Source: Psychrobacillus vulpis
Lineage (GTDB): Bacteria; Bacillota; Bacilli; Bacillales_A; Planococcaceae
Length of the DNA stretch: 56,986 nt
NCBI RefSeq assembly: GCF_006861825.1
Contig: NZ_VDGI01000009.1
Location: forward strand, 1-56,986
Direction of reading: 5' to 3'
Shown: positions 28,088-35,470 of the stretch, in pieces
How positions within the stretch are numbered: the first letter of the stretch is position 1
Layout: each line of letters begins with the position of its first letter
The notes under the pieces: model-generated
The model's input: only the letters and a program-made list of their open reading frames with translations
What the model was told of the DNA's origin: nothing
The model's database searches: none
Program-made: the position numbers and the translations under genes

Positions 28088-28309
28088 TTATATTCTTAGT
28101 CTATTACTCAATTCAAGACTCGATATCAAATAACTAGATAATAATTCTGTTCTATTATCTATATTCTCAATGGTCCATGATTTTTTATTAACTATTTCAT
28201 TATTTAAAGAAAGTCCATTCTTAAATCCAATGTAAATTCCATTTTTATCTTGTTTATTCGATTTAATATTAAATGAAGAGTTGGACAAACTAGCATTGTA
28301 CGCTGTCAT
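28088..28309 (-). CDS. Small unknown protein, or second half of a frameshifted gene
   Basis: A 73-residue frame whose ATG overlaps the end of the preceding small frame by 20 bp. It contains KSNKQDKNGIYIGFKNGLSL and ends in a helical stretch. Only a weak TTAGGT lies upstream. It may be a real overlapping gene, or the continuation of the 28290-28448 frame after a one-base shift, which together would give about 120 residues. Not recognised. Confidence 0.4.
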   Translation of the reverse strand: MTAYNASLSNSSFNIKSNKQDKNGIYIGFKNGLSLNNEIVNKKSWTIENIDNRTELLSSYLISSLELSNRLRI

Positions 28310-28448
28310 TGGTTAGATTACCTAACTTATGTACATGCTCAAATTGTAATTCTTTTGCTAGCATTTCAGCACCATTTGCAATCATACAAATCCATTCATT
28401 CGGGAAACTTATATATACAACATTTAAAAAGAGCCTAGAAATTTTCAT
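28290..28448 (-). CDS. Small unknown protein following the membrane gene
   Basis: A 52-residue frame from an ATG at 28448 (TGATATTATG at the end of the membrane-protein gene, suggesting translational coupling). It reads MKISRLFLNVVYISFPNEWI and then a helix-like GAEMLAKELQFEHVHKL. It is probably the third gene of the module at 28.1-30.0 kb, or the first part of a frameshifted one. Not recognised. Confidence 0.4.
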   Translation of the reverse strand: MKISRLFLNVVYISFPNEWICMIANGAEMLAKELQFEHVHKLGNLTNDSVQC

Positions 28449-28452
28449 AATA

Positions 28453-28971
28453 TCATTTTCTGAAAGCTGATGAAAAAACATCATTCAACATTGTTATAAC
28501 TAAGTTAAATAAGCTAAGTATACCTAAACTAAGCATATTAATATAACATATTTTCGATATTTTAATATATAAAGGGTCTAATGGAGTTTTTACAAAGGGT
28601 CCAAATAAGGATATTAATCCTGTTATTAAAAATAATAAGGCAGTGAATACATACGGCCCTATAAAATCAATTAAAGCTTGTCCTTTTTTAACTTCATCAC
28701 TTTCATAACTTGCTAACTTTTTTAAATCTTCATCTCTAAATGCATCTTTACCCGCAACAAATAACGCTAAAGTAAGTGTCAATCCAGTCGATGATATTGA
28801 AAAATATTCTTCCATTTTAAATGATGAGAAATCTATGAAATTTAGCCAAAAAACACCGATAATTGAGCCAAATAAGAAAATCATCCAAATTATAAACAAA
28901 TATGAAGGCATTAAATTACTTTTTGCTTTCCAAATTACACTTATTGGATTCTTATAAAAATTCCCTTCCAT
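28453..28971 (-). CDS. Membrane protein with about four TM segments, unknown
   Basis: A 172-residue protein with hydrophobic segments at about 23-47, 53-68, 105-125 and 137-162, separated by a charged loop (GKDAFRDEDLKKLASYESDE). AAGGGAG precedes the ATG, and 17 bp separate it from the upstream 328-residue gene, so they form one operon. A small multi-pass membrane protein next to a soluble coiled-coil protein is the layout of several abortive-infection systems; this is inference from architecture only. Confidence 0.75.
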   Translation of the reverse strand: MEGNFYKNPISVIWKAKSNLMPSYLFIIWMIFLFGSIIGVFWLNFIDFSSFKMEEYFSISSTGLTLTLALFVAGKDAFRDEDLKKLASYESDEVKKGQALIDFIGPYVFTALLFLITGLISLFGPFVKTPLDPLYIKISKICYINMLSLGILSLFNLVITMLNDVFSSAFRK

Positions 28972-28988
28972 ATGGATAAGCTCCCTTC

Positions 28989-29975
28989 TTATAAGGTAAT
29001 ATCTAAATTAGCTACTTTTTTAATCTTTTTCACTATATTTTTCCCCTTATTCACGCCTTTACCAACCAATGATTTTAAATAACCATTTTTAGCTTGTTCA
29101 TTTAGCTCGGCTTTTAAACTTTCTAATTTTAAAGGTTGCCCATCTGGACCAACAAGAGTAGTATGTAATTCTTTGGCTTCTGAATTTTTTAATATATTAT
29201 GCCTATCTAATGGTGGATTACCGTTTGGATAAACAATTACAAAGCTAATTTCTGTATACTCTTTTTGTTCAAATGTTATTGATTCGTAAACGGGGTTAAT
29301 ATTAATTTTCCCTATTTTCCCTATAGCAAATGAGTCATTATTAATAATTCTTTCTAAAGCCGTTATATAATATAGTGCATCCTCTTCAGATTTACTTTCT
29401 ACTAATATATGTTCTTTTGTAGGCTTGTAATAAGCCTTTAGATTCAAAGGATTTACCAGTTGCTTCTTATTTTTGTCTACATATAATTTTATTTTATAAA
29501 ATTTTCTTAAATGAGTAATACCCGTACCGATCTTATTTTCGAATTCAAAATTTTCTTCCTCATCAATTTTGTCATCAGTAATTAAATTATATGATTTTAT
29601 TATAGCGGGATATTTTTTTTCGAATTCATTTCGCAATCGTTTACATTTGTCATTTAATTGTAAAAACTTTTTTGAATAAAAAATTTCTTCTTTTTCTTTG
29701 TATTTTAATAATATTTCTTTATACAGCTCATATAATTTGCTACTTTCGTCCTCTAATTTTATAAACCTTTCATTAAATTCTACTTCATTATTTAATTCAG
29801 GAATTAATTCATAGACAGTTTCTTTAAATCCTTCTTTTTGTTTTATTCCTATTACATGATCCAGTACAGCAGGAATTAGCTTATTAATTAAATATTCGAA
29901 TTCATTTTCATTTTTAAAACTAACTATAGTATTAGGTTGAACATTTAATTTAAAAACAAAGTAATTTATATTCAT
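28989..29975 (-). CDS. Soluble coiled-coil protein of unknown function
   Basis: A 328-residue protein. The N-terminal ~60 residues look like a compact beta/alpha unit (MNINYFVFKLNVQPNTIVSF), residues about 75-130 form a lysine/glutamate-rich coiled coil, and the C-terminal part (170-270) looks beta-rich with YTEISFVIVYPNGNPPLDRH. It ends in a basic tail (GKGVNKGKNIVKKIKK). No known domain. AAAGGGAATG leads the ATG. It heads the operon with the four-TM protein and the small frames downstream. Confidence 0.75.
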   Translation of the reverse strand: MNINYFVFKLNVQPNTIVSFKNENEFEYLINKLIPAVLDHVIGIKQKEGFKETVYELIPELNNEVEFNERFIKLEDESSKLYELYKEILLKYKEKEEIFYSKKFLQLNDKCKRLRNEFEKKYPAIIKSYNLITDDKIDEEENFEFENKIGTGITHLRKFYKIKLYVDKNKKQLVNPLNLKAYYKPTKEHILVESKSEEDALYYITALERIINNDSFAIGKIGKININPVYESITFEQKEYTEISFVIVYPNGNPPLDRHNILKNSEAKELHTTLVGPDGQPLKLESLKAELNEQAKNGYLKSLVGKGVNKGKNIVKKIKKVANLDITL

Positions 29976-30293
29976 TTACATTCCCTTTTCCTTTCTAAAA
30001 TTTTATACATCCAATTATATCCTAATAATGACCATAAATTATAATTTTAAGTATATTAATGTTTAATGAGCTATATGGTTATCTCTAACTCCGGAAAAGG
30101 GAAAGTCATTTAAAAATAAAAGAAGAAACCTGGTATGTAGGGGGGAATCAGAAAATACCGTTAATGATTGAAACAAGTCCCTAAGTACCAGTATACTTGC
30201 TCTTCAAATAAGGAATCGAGGTGAAGCGCTTGTTACCACTCACAGAGCTAGCACCAACCACCATCTAAGCTCGCTTCATTCATAAAATCACAG
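29976..30293. other. Intergenic stretch, no gene seen
   Basis: Promoter region of the 328-residue gene plus sequence with no supported gene. Nothing recognisable. Confidence 0.4.
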
Positions 30294-30350
30294 TAAAAGC
30301 AGACGGTCAATAAGAGGTGCATTACCGCACTTCTAAACCGTCTACTTTTT
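30294..30350. terminator. Long hairpin terminator
   Basis: AAAAGCAGACGGT and ACCGTCTACTTTTT pair, with an inner stem AGAGGTGC/GCACTTCT around ATTACC. No gene ends directly beside it. Confidence 0.6.
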
Positions 30351-30450
30351 ATGTTTCAATAAATATTAAGTTAGATATTCCAAAGACACACTCTAATAAA
30401 GCCATACGTAAAAAAAAAACGCTTAATTTTGGCTTAGTCTGTTAGTTAAA

Positions 30451-30513
30451 GCCACGCATAGCATTCACAATGTGGGGAGTCTATGTGGCATCACATGGGT
30501 GTTGGTGGGTTTA
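30451..30513 (-). repeat. Gene-end repeat, copy B
   Basis: GCATTCACAATGTGGGGAGT, then CTATGTGGCA...GGTGTTGGTGGGTTTA. In the frame shared with the other copies the minus strand ends CHIDSPHCECYAWL and TAA. Confidence 0.7.
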
Positions 30514-30880
30514 GAGTAACTTAACTTCATTTATTATTAAGTTGAAAAGAGTTTTTTATATACAGTATTGTTATCATAGGCCATCTGATGACAATTTTGT
30601 TAACACTGATACTTCCAGACATCATTTGAATCACTCTCCTATTTTGATTTGATTCAGTTAGATATATTCATCAACATTTCCTTTTTTTCGATGAATATTA
30701 TCACTTCGTAGTCTAAGAGTTATATTATACTTTGCTACAATCCTTCTCTTCAGCGCCGGATATATTAGTTGATATTAATCATTCCAGCAACAAACTCTTC
30801 GGAAAGTAAAGATATTTCCTTAATTATTTTATATATAAATGTTAAAATTAAAATATTATAATTAAGGTAGGGTATTCTAA

Positions 30881-31732
30881 ATGGAGATACTAAAATTACT
30901 AGAAATGTATGGATTAGATACAAACAATAGTATTAAAATTGTTAGACATCAAGATCCTCGTCTTGGAGTAGAGGGAATCCGTAAAGTATATGAAAATAAT
31001 GAGCTAGAACTATATCAGTCATACCAGGAAAAGGACAAATTTGAAATCGGAGATTATTTAATCTCTTCTATCGGTATAGAAAATTGTCAATCTCTATTTG
31101 TAGGTGTATATAAAGTCAAAGATAAAAAAAGTGTAAATGGTTTTCCTAGTAATTGTAATGCATCATTTAAAGGTTTAGCAAAAGTTAATAGTAAATTTAA
31201 ATATACTTTAGAAAAAATAAATAAATATGAAGATTTAAAAGGACGCGTCATTATAAACTTCGCTGATCGTACCTGGTGTCAAAATGCTAAGAATAAATCT
31301 ATAAAAGTCGTACAGATTTTACCCAAAGGTTATGTTAAAGAGTTTCCTGGTTATCTGGATTTTATTCTTACTTATCAAGAACTAAAAAATATTATTGATA
31401 ATAAAACTTCTAATAAAGTATGGCATGACACGCTTTCTAATGTAGCAGGTATCTACTTAATTGTAGACAAAGAAACAGGTCTTCAATACGTGGGTTCTGC
31501 CTATGGTAAAGACGGAATACTGGGTAGATGGAAAGTATATGCACAAAGCAAACATGGCAATAATAATCGATTAATAGTGTTAATTAACAAAGACCCTGAC
31601 TATGCTGATAACTTCCGTTTTACAATTCTTCAAACCATGTCAAAATCGTCTTTAAAAAATGAAGTAATTGCAAAAGAAAGCTTTTATAAAGAAAAACTAG
31701 GCTCTAGAGCTTTTGGATTAAACTCCAACTAA
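30881..31732 (+). CDS. GIY-YIG nuclease with a novel N-terminal domain
   Basis: A 283-residue protein. The C-terminal domain (about 185-275) is GIY-YIG: AGIYLIVDKETGLQYVGSAYG, then GILGRWKVYAQSKHGNN and a KESFYKEKLGSR helix, giving the tyrosines, arginine and glutamate expected. The N-terminal ~180 residues are unrecognised and probably bind DNA or sense a target. AAGGTAGGG precedes the ATG. Standalone GIY-YIG proteins of this layout include type II restriction enzymes and homing-like nucleases; without a partner methylase its role is open. Confidence 0.8.
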   Translation: MEILKLLEMYGLDTNNSIKIVRHQDPRLGVEGIRKVYENNELELYQSYQEKDKFEIGDYLISSIGIENCQSLFVGVYKVKDKKSVNGFPSNCNASFKGLAKVNSKFKYTLEKINKYEDLKGRVIINFADRTWCQNAKNKSIKVVQILPKGYVKEFPGYLDFILTYQELKNIIDNKTSNKVWHDTLSNVAGIYLIVDKETGLQYVGSAYGKDGILGRWKVYAQSKHGNNNRLIVLINKDPDYADNFRFTILQTMSKSSLKNEVIAKESFYKEKLGSRAFGLNSN

Positions 31733-31888
31733 TAAACCAAGTTTTTCTTAATTAACTTGCACTAAAATAGTTTTAAATTAAAGTCGGCTTTTTGAAATTT
31801 CATGTATTATTTATCGCCGATTTGTTAGATAGCTAGTTGCCCCCATTATATAAACAGAGTTAACTGTAATTAAAGTATTTTTTTTTGC

Positions 31889-32125
31889 TTATCCCTTTTT
31901 CCCCAGCCAACCATCTTTCATAGTAAGGAAAGACTTTTTCAAAATTATCTTTGTATATAGGGCAGGGCTTTTTAACTTACTAGATGGTTCCATTTCTGAT
32001 TTATACACAGTCAAAAATTCTCCATTGGAAACCAGTTTGAAATGGAGCCCTCTTTTAGTTTTTAGTCCTGTTCGATTTTCCACACTTTCTGTAACTAGAC
32101 TTTTCCAAACTTCTTCTGCATTCAT
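31889..32125 (-). CDS. Small unknown protein
   Basis: A 78-residue frame with an excellent AAAGGAGGAG before its ATG. It reads MNAEEVWKSLVTESVENRTG and ends KDGWLGKKG. The start signals look genuine. It could be a complete small gene or the 5' part of a longer one that has been cut. Not recognised. Confidence 0.55.
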   Translation of the reverse strand: MNAEEVWKSLVTESVENRTGLKTKRGLHFKLVSNGEFLTVYKSEMEPSSKLKSPALYTKIILKKSFLTMKDGWLGKKG

Positions 32126-32186
32126 TAGTACTCCTCCTTTAATTTAAATTAAAGAATCTACTATCGTTCTTTTAAATACATTCTAT

Positions 32187-32221
32187 AAAAAAGAACGGAT
32201 TCCTCTATTCGGAATCCGTTC
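32187..32221 (-). terminator. Terminator attached to gene-end repeat C
   Basis: GAACGGATTCC and GGAATCCGTTC pair around TCTATTC, with a T-run on the minus strand. It follows the minus-strand stop in repeat C, so gene end and terminator travelled together. The same hairpin accompanies copy E. Confidence 0.8.
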
Positions 32222-32242
32222 GTAAATCGTTAACCTAAATCC

Positions 32243-32306
32243 AACCAAGCAACCGCTTCGCAATGTGCAGAGTGTATGTGGCAACACAAGGATGCTGGTG
32301 GGTTTA
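32243..32306 (-). repeat. Gene-end repeat, copy C
   Basis: AACCAAGCAACCGCTTCGCA then ATGTGCAGAGTGTATGTGGC ... GGTGGGTTTA. The minus strand ends CHIHSAHCEAVAWLDLG and TAA, followed by the terminator at 32187-32221. Confidence 0.8.
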
Positions 32307-32444
32307 CTACTTTCTTAAGACCCTTTTCCTTCAGAAAACAGACTTTATCAAAACAAAAGTTTCCGGCTGCAAAGGAACTTGAAACTGAATAAAATAAGTA
32401 CACATGAGTTGATGTGATTCATTTTTTCTCTAGCTTTTTGAGAG

Positions 32445-32696
32445 TTACATCGTTTCACTGTCCCCGTCCCATAAACATTCTTTTCCAAAGTTATCAAGCA
32501 ATGCACGCACTTCATCTGATGATTTCGTGTTCATCAATTGATTTCTTAATTCACCAGCTCCACGGAATCCTTTGATATATATTTTGAAAAAGCGATGAAG
32601 CCCTGTGATTGAACGTGGTAGTGCTTCCGCATATTGATCTTGAAGATCAAGCTGCAGTCTTAAAAGATCAAGGTACTCTTTACTGCTATGCGAGCA
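32445..32696 (-). pseudogene. 3' fragment of a tRNA-dihydrouridine synthase gene
   Basis: The frame reads [39 protein letters not shown] and continues to a stop, matching the C-terminal helical part of Dus enzymes. Only about 83 of roughly 325 residues remain, with no start. The body of the gene is absent, so it is a gene-end relic inside the island. Confidence 0.75.
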
Positions 32697-32911
32697 TTTT
32701 TTTTATTCTTTCTAAAGATTACTGCTCAACAAAAAAAAATAGTAGAGCCATTATATTGAAGTTTATAGATTCATTTACTTCAATTTAACAATTATATTAG
32801 ATTAAATTAATTCTTCTCTATACTTTGTGTTTCACCAGTAGTATCCGGCTTTGCAAAAAAAGTCAGACTCGGTTAAGGTCGGACTAAATAATATGTTACC
32901 TAACATTACAT

Positions 32912-33118
32912 TCAACTTATATATACTGGTCCTCCAAAGCCCGGGTTCAACAACTTTCCATAATACGGTTCCATGACTTTCTTCACTCTGAAATACCGAT
33001 CTTCATTTTTGGCTCCTGATAATATATAAAAGGACTCTATGTGCTGATAAACAGGACTAAAATGACTGTTATCACTAAAAATCAGGATATTTTCCTTGTC
33101 ACAGCTGTATAAAGCCAC
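32912..33118 (-). CDS. In-frame continuation after the stop of the nuclease gene
   Basis: A 68-residue frame directly following the TAA at 33119-33121, in the same reading frame, beginning with GTG. It reads as protein-like (SFYILSGAKNEDRYFRVKKV, then GKLLNPGFGGPVYIS). No ribosome binding site is present. Either the last fifth of a gene interrupted by a nonsense codon, or a coupled small gene. Not recognised as a domain. Confidence 0.45.
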   Translation of the reverse strand: MALYSCDKENILIFSDNSHFSPVYQHIESFYILSGAKNEDRYFRVKKVMEPYYGKLLNPGFGGPVYIS

Positions 33119-33919
33119 TTATTCCACATGATAAACCATATGATTATCTTCTGATAAGAACACTCTAAACTCTTTAAAGAATATTTTCGAGTTACTTCCA
33201 GATTTAATTTGCTGCATATATTTGTTAATTCGTCTTTCTTCTTCTCTAATGTTGAATGTAATTCTATCGATTACCACAATAATATCAAATTTATAATTAT
33301 CTATTGCCTTTATAATCTGAAGTTCATACTCTCCCCAATTTACATTGTATTTTAGCTTATTTCTTACTTCTTCGTTATTAAGTTCAATCAAGAAACCACT
33401 GATTTGAGGTATAATGTGACCCCATAAATCATGTTTAGCTAACTCATTTTCCACTATAATAACTCTATCCAATTCATAATCATATAGAAGACCATCACAA
33501 ATTCTTCTACCTAATTTTTTTTTGACATCATAATATATTGTATTCTCTCCAAATATGTTTTTATAAGCCTTCTTGACAAAATCTTCGTACTCATTTTCAA
33601 GTTCAAAGGCGATTTCTTCATATACCTTATCACCTATGAATAATTTTATATCATTTACTAAATATTTCTTATTTAGTTTTATTACATCCTTATCCGTAGT
33701 TGCTAATCTATACCTTTTAGGCTTATAATTTTCATTCACCTCAAAAAGCTCTGAATAACGTTGTGAAAGATCTCTGGATATCATATTTATATGTCCTTGA
33801 GGACCATTTTTATTTTCCCCAAATATATTCTTATCAATGAGCTCATAAATATCTCTCGTAGTCATCCAGATATTGTTGTTTTCATTAAACACTTCTACTA
33901 TTTTATCAAACAAAGCCAT
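33119..33919 (-). CDS. HTH-plus-PD-(D/E)XK-like nuclease, probable restriction enzyme
   Basis: A 266-residue protein. The first ~75 residues form a winged-helix unit of the HARE-HTH kind (WMTTRDIYELI ... SRDLSQRYSELFEV). The middle contains RRICDGLLYDYELDRVIIVENELAKHD (residues ~140-165, split here by function: an acidic residue, then E-N-E), compatible with a PD-(D/E)XK core. GGAGGGTG leads the ATG. It is divergent from a Dam-type methylase gene 126 bp away, so a type II-like restriction-modification pair is likely. The frame continues past its stop (see 32912-33118). Confidence 0.65.
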   Translation of the reverse strand: MALFDKIVEVFNENNNIWMTTRDIYELIDKNIFGENKNGPQGHINMISRDLSQRYSELFEVNENYKPKRYRLATTDKDVIKLNKKYLVNDIKLFIGDKVYEEIAFELENEYEDFVKKAYKNIFGENTIYYDVKKKLGRRICDGLLYDYELDRVIIVENELAKHDLWGHIIPQISGFLIELNNEEVRNKLKYNVNWGEYELQIIKAIDNYKFDIIVVIDRITFNIREEERRINKYMQQIKSGSNSKIFFKEFRVFLSEDNHMVYHVE

Positions 33920-34044
33920 TTAACACCCTCCATTGATATTGTGGGCTAATAGCTGATGTTTTAGTACTAAAAAGGTAATTCCCCCCATATATATTTAAAT
34001 ATCAACAAATAATGAGTCCCACTTATCTAAGAATGGAGGGTAAT

Positions 34045-34842
34045 ATGAGAAGTCCAATTAAATGGGTTGGCGGAAAATACAAATTGGCAAAACATCTCGT
34101 TTCAATAATACCACCTCATGAAGGCTATGTTGAAGTTTTTGGCGGTGCTGGTTGGGTCTTATTTGCCAAGCCAACATCAAAATGGGAAGTGCTCAACGAC
34201 TTAGATAACAATTTATTTAACTTTTGGCATGTAATAAGAAATCAAAAAGAAGAATTCATTAAAAGCTTTCAATATGAAATAATTAGTCGTACAAGTTTCA
34301 ATAATTACAAACAAATATATAAAAGTAACTCTTATAAAGACTCTATTGAAAAGGCCCATATTTTATATTACCTATTAGAAGCTGGTATAGGAGCGAGTTT
34401 ACCTGACGGTGGCGGGAGTGGATTTGGTGCTGCTAAAGATAGAAGTAGGTTAAGACTAGATAAGCTTCCGGATGATATTGAAAAAGCCTACGATAGACTA
34501 ATTAATGTGACTATTGAGTGTAAAGATTTTAGAGAAATCATTAAATTCTATGATAGTCACACAACCTTTTTCTATTTAGATCCTCCTTACCGTAATACAA
34601 GGCGTACTTCATACCCCGTCGGTAACTTTACTGATAAAGATTACGAAGACTTATACCTATTATGTAAAGATATTAAAGGGAAATTTCTCCTAACCCTAAA
34701 TAACGACCCTTTTATTCAATCACTATTCTCTGAATTTACCATTCTTGATAAAAGAGTATATTATAATGTAAGTACCTCTAATAAAGGTAGAGGAGATTTT
34801 TCAGAGTTAATTATTTTAAATTATTCACAGTGCTATTCTTAA
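34045..34842 (+). CDS. D12-class (Dam-like) adenine-N6 DNA methyltransferase
   Basis: A 265-residue enzyme. The N-terminal IKWVGGKYKLAKHLV and VFGGAGWVLF form the SAM-binding motif, and FYLDPPYR (Asp179-Pro-Pro-Tyr) is the catalytic motif IV. It should methylate adenine within a short site, often GATC-like for this class. ATG at 34045 follows GGAGGG; the frame begins 11 codons earlier. It is divergent from the putative nuclease, whose cutting it would block. Normal length, no sign of damage. Confidence 0.9.
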   Translation: MRSPIKWVGGKYKLAKHLVSIIPPHEGYVEVFGGAGWVLFAKPTSKWEVLNDLDNNLFNFWHVIRNQKEEFIKSFQYEIISRTSFNNYKQIYKSNSYKDSIEKAHILYYLLEAGIGASLPDGGGSGFGAAKDRSRLRLDKLPDDIEKAYDRLINVTIECKDFREIIKFYDSHTTFFYLDPPYRNTRRTSYPVGNFTDKDYEDLYLLCKDIKGKFLLTLNNDPFIQSLFSEFTILDKRVYYNVSTSNKGRGDFSELIILNYSQCYS

Positions 34843-35164
34843 TCCAGTGATACTTCAATGGAGTAATTGACTGTTATAAAATAAAGCAGTCGAAGTCCAA
34901 GAATCTATTACAGATCCTTGGCCCCATCTGACCATCATCTCTTTAAAATATCCCCCCTCATTTCCACACATTATCGTTCACGTTTTTCTCGATTTTTAAT
35001 AAAAATTTTCGAACCCATTCATTTTTCCAAGGCTTGTGGCGGAGAGTTTTATCGTGTTTTACTCACGAATTTCACGAAATCATTATTCCAAACTGAGCGG
35101 GAAACTCATACATAGTTATTTTAAAAATGAAGTGAATATTATGGGGTTACACTTATAATAACTC
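34843..35164. other. Intergenic stretch, no gene seen
   Basis: No supported gene. AT-rich and without a clear terminator for the methylase gene. Confidence 0.4.
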
Positions 35165-35230
35165 CAACCAAGCAACCGCTTCGCAATGTGCGGAGTGTAT
35201 ATGGCAACACATGTGGTGCTGGTGGGTTTA
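35165..35230 (-). repeat. Gene-end repeat, copy D
   Basis: AACCAAGCAACCGCTTCGCA then ATGTGCGGAGTGTATATGGC ... GGTGGGTTTA. Minus strand ends CHIHSAHCEAVAWLELL and TAA. Nearly identical to copy C over 64 bp but without the attached terminator. Confidence 0.8.
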
Positions 35231-35470
35231 TTAATCATTGTAATACTTTTAGGAGGATAAGTTTTAACTCTCCTCAATTCTTGTCGAAACTGAACATTCT
35301 TGTATACCAATTGCTAAATATCAATTTCGTATTCTACTTAAAATGGTGACGAAACCAAATTTATAAAGAAGGGTGTCACCAATATTTTATAGAAAAGCTA
35401 CTCTTTTGTTCAACTTTCACTAGCACTTTTAAACAATCCGTAATCAGTAAAAAAATCACTCGTAACAACA

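Noticed and set aside
34918-35310. Two short frames around 35.1 kb
   Set aside because: One has no start signal and the other runs through gene-end repeat D in a frame different from that shared by all copies.
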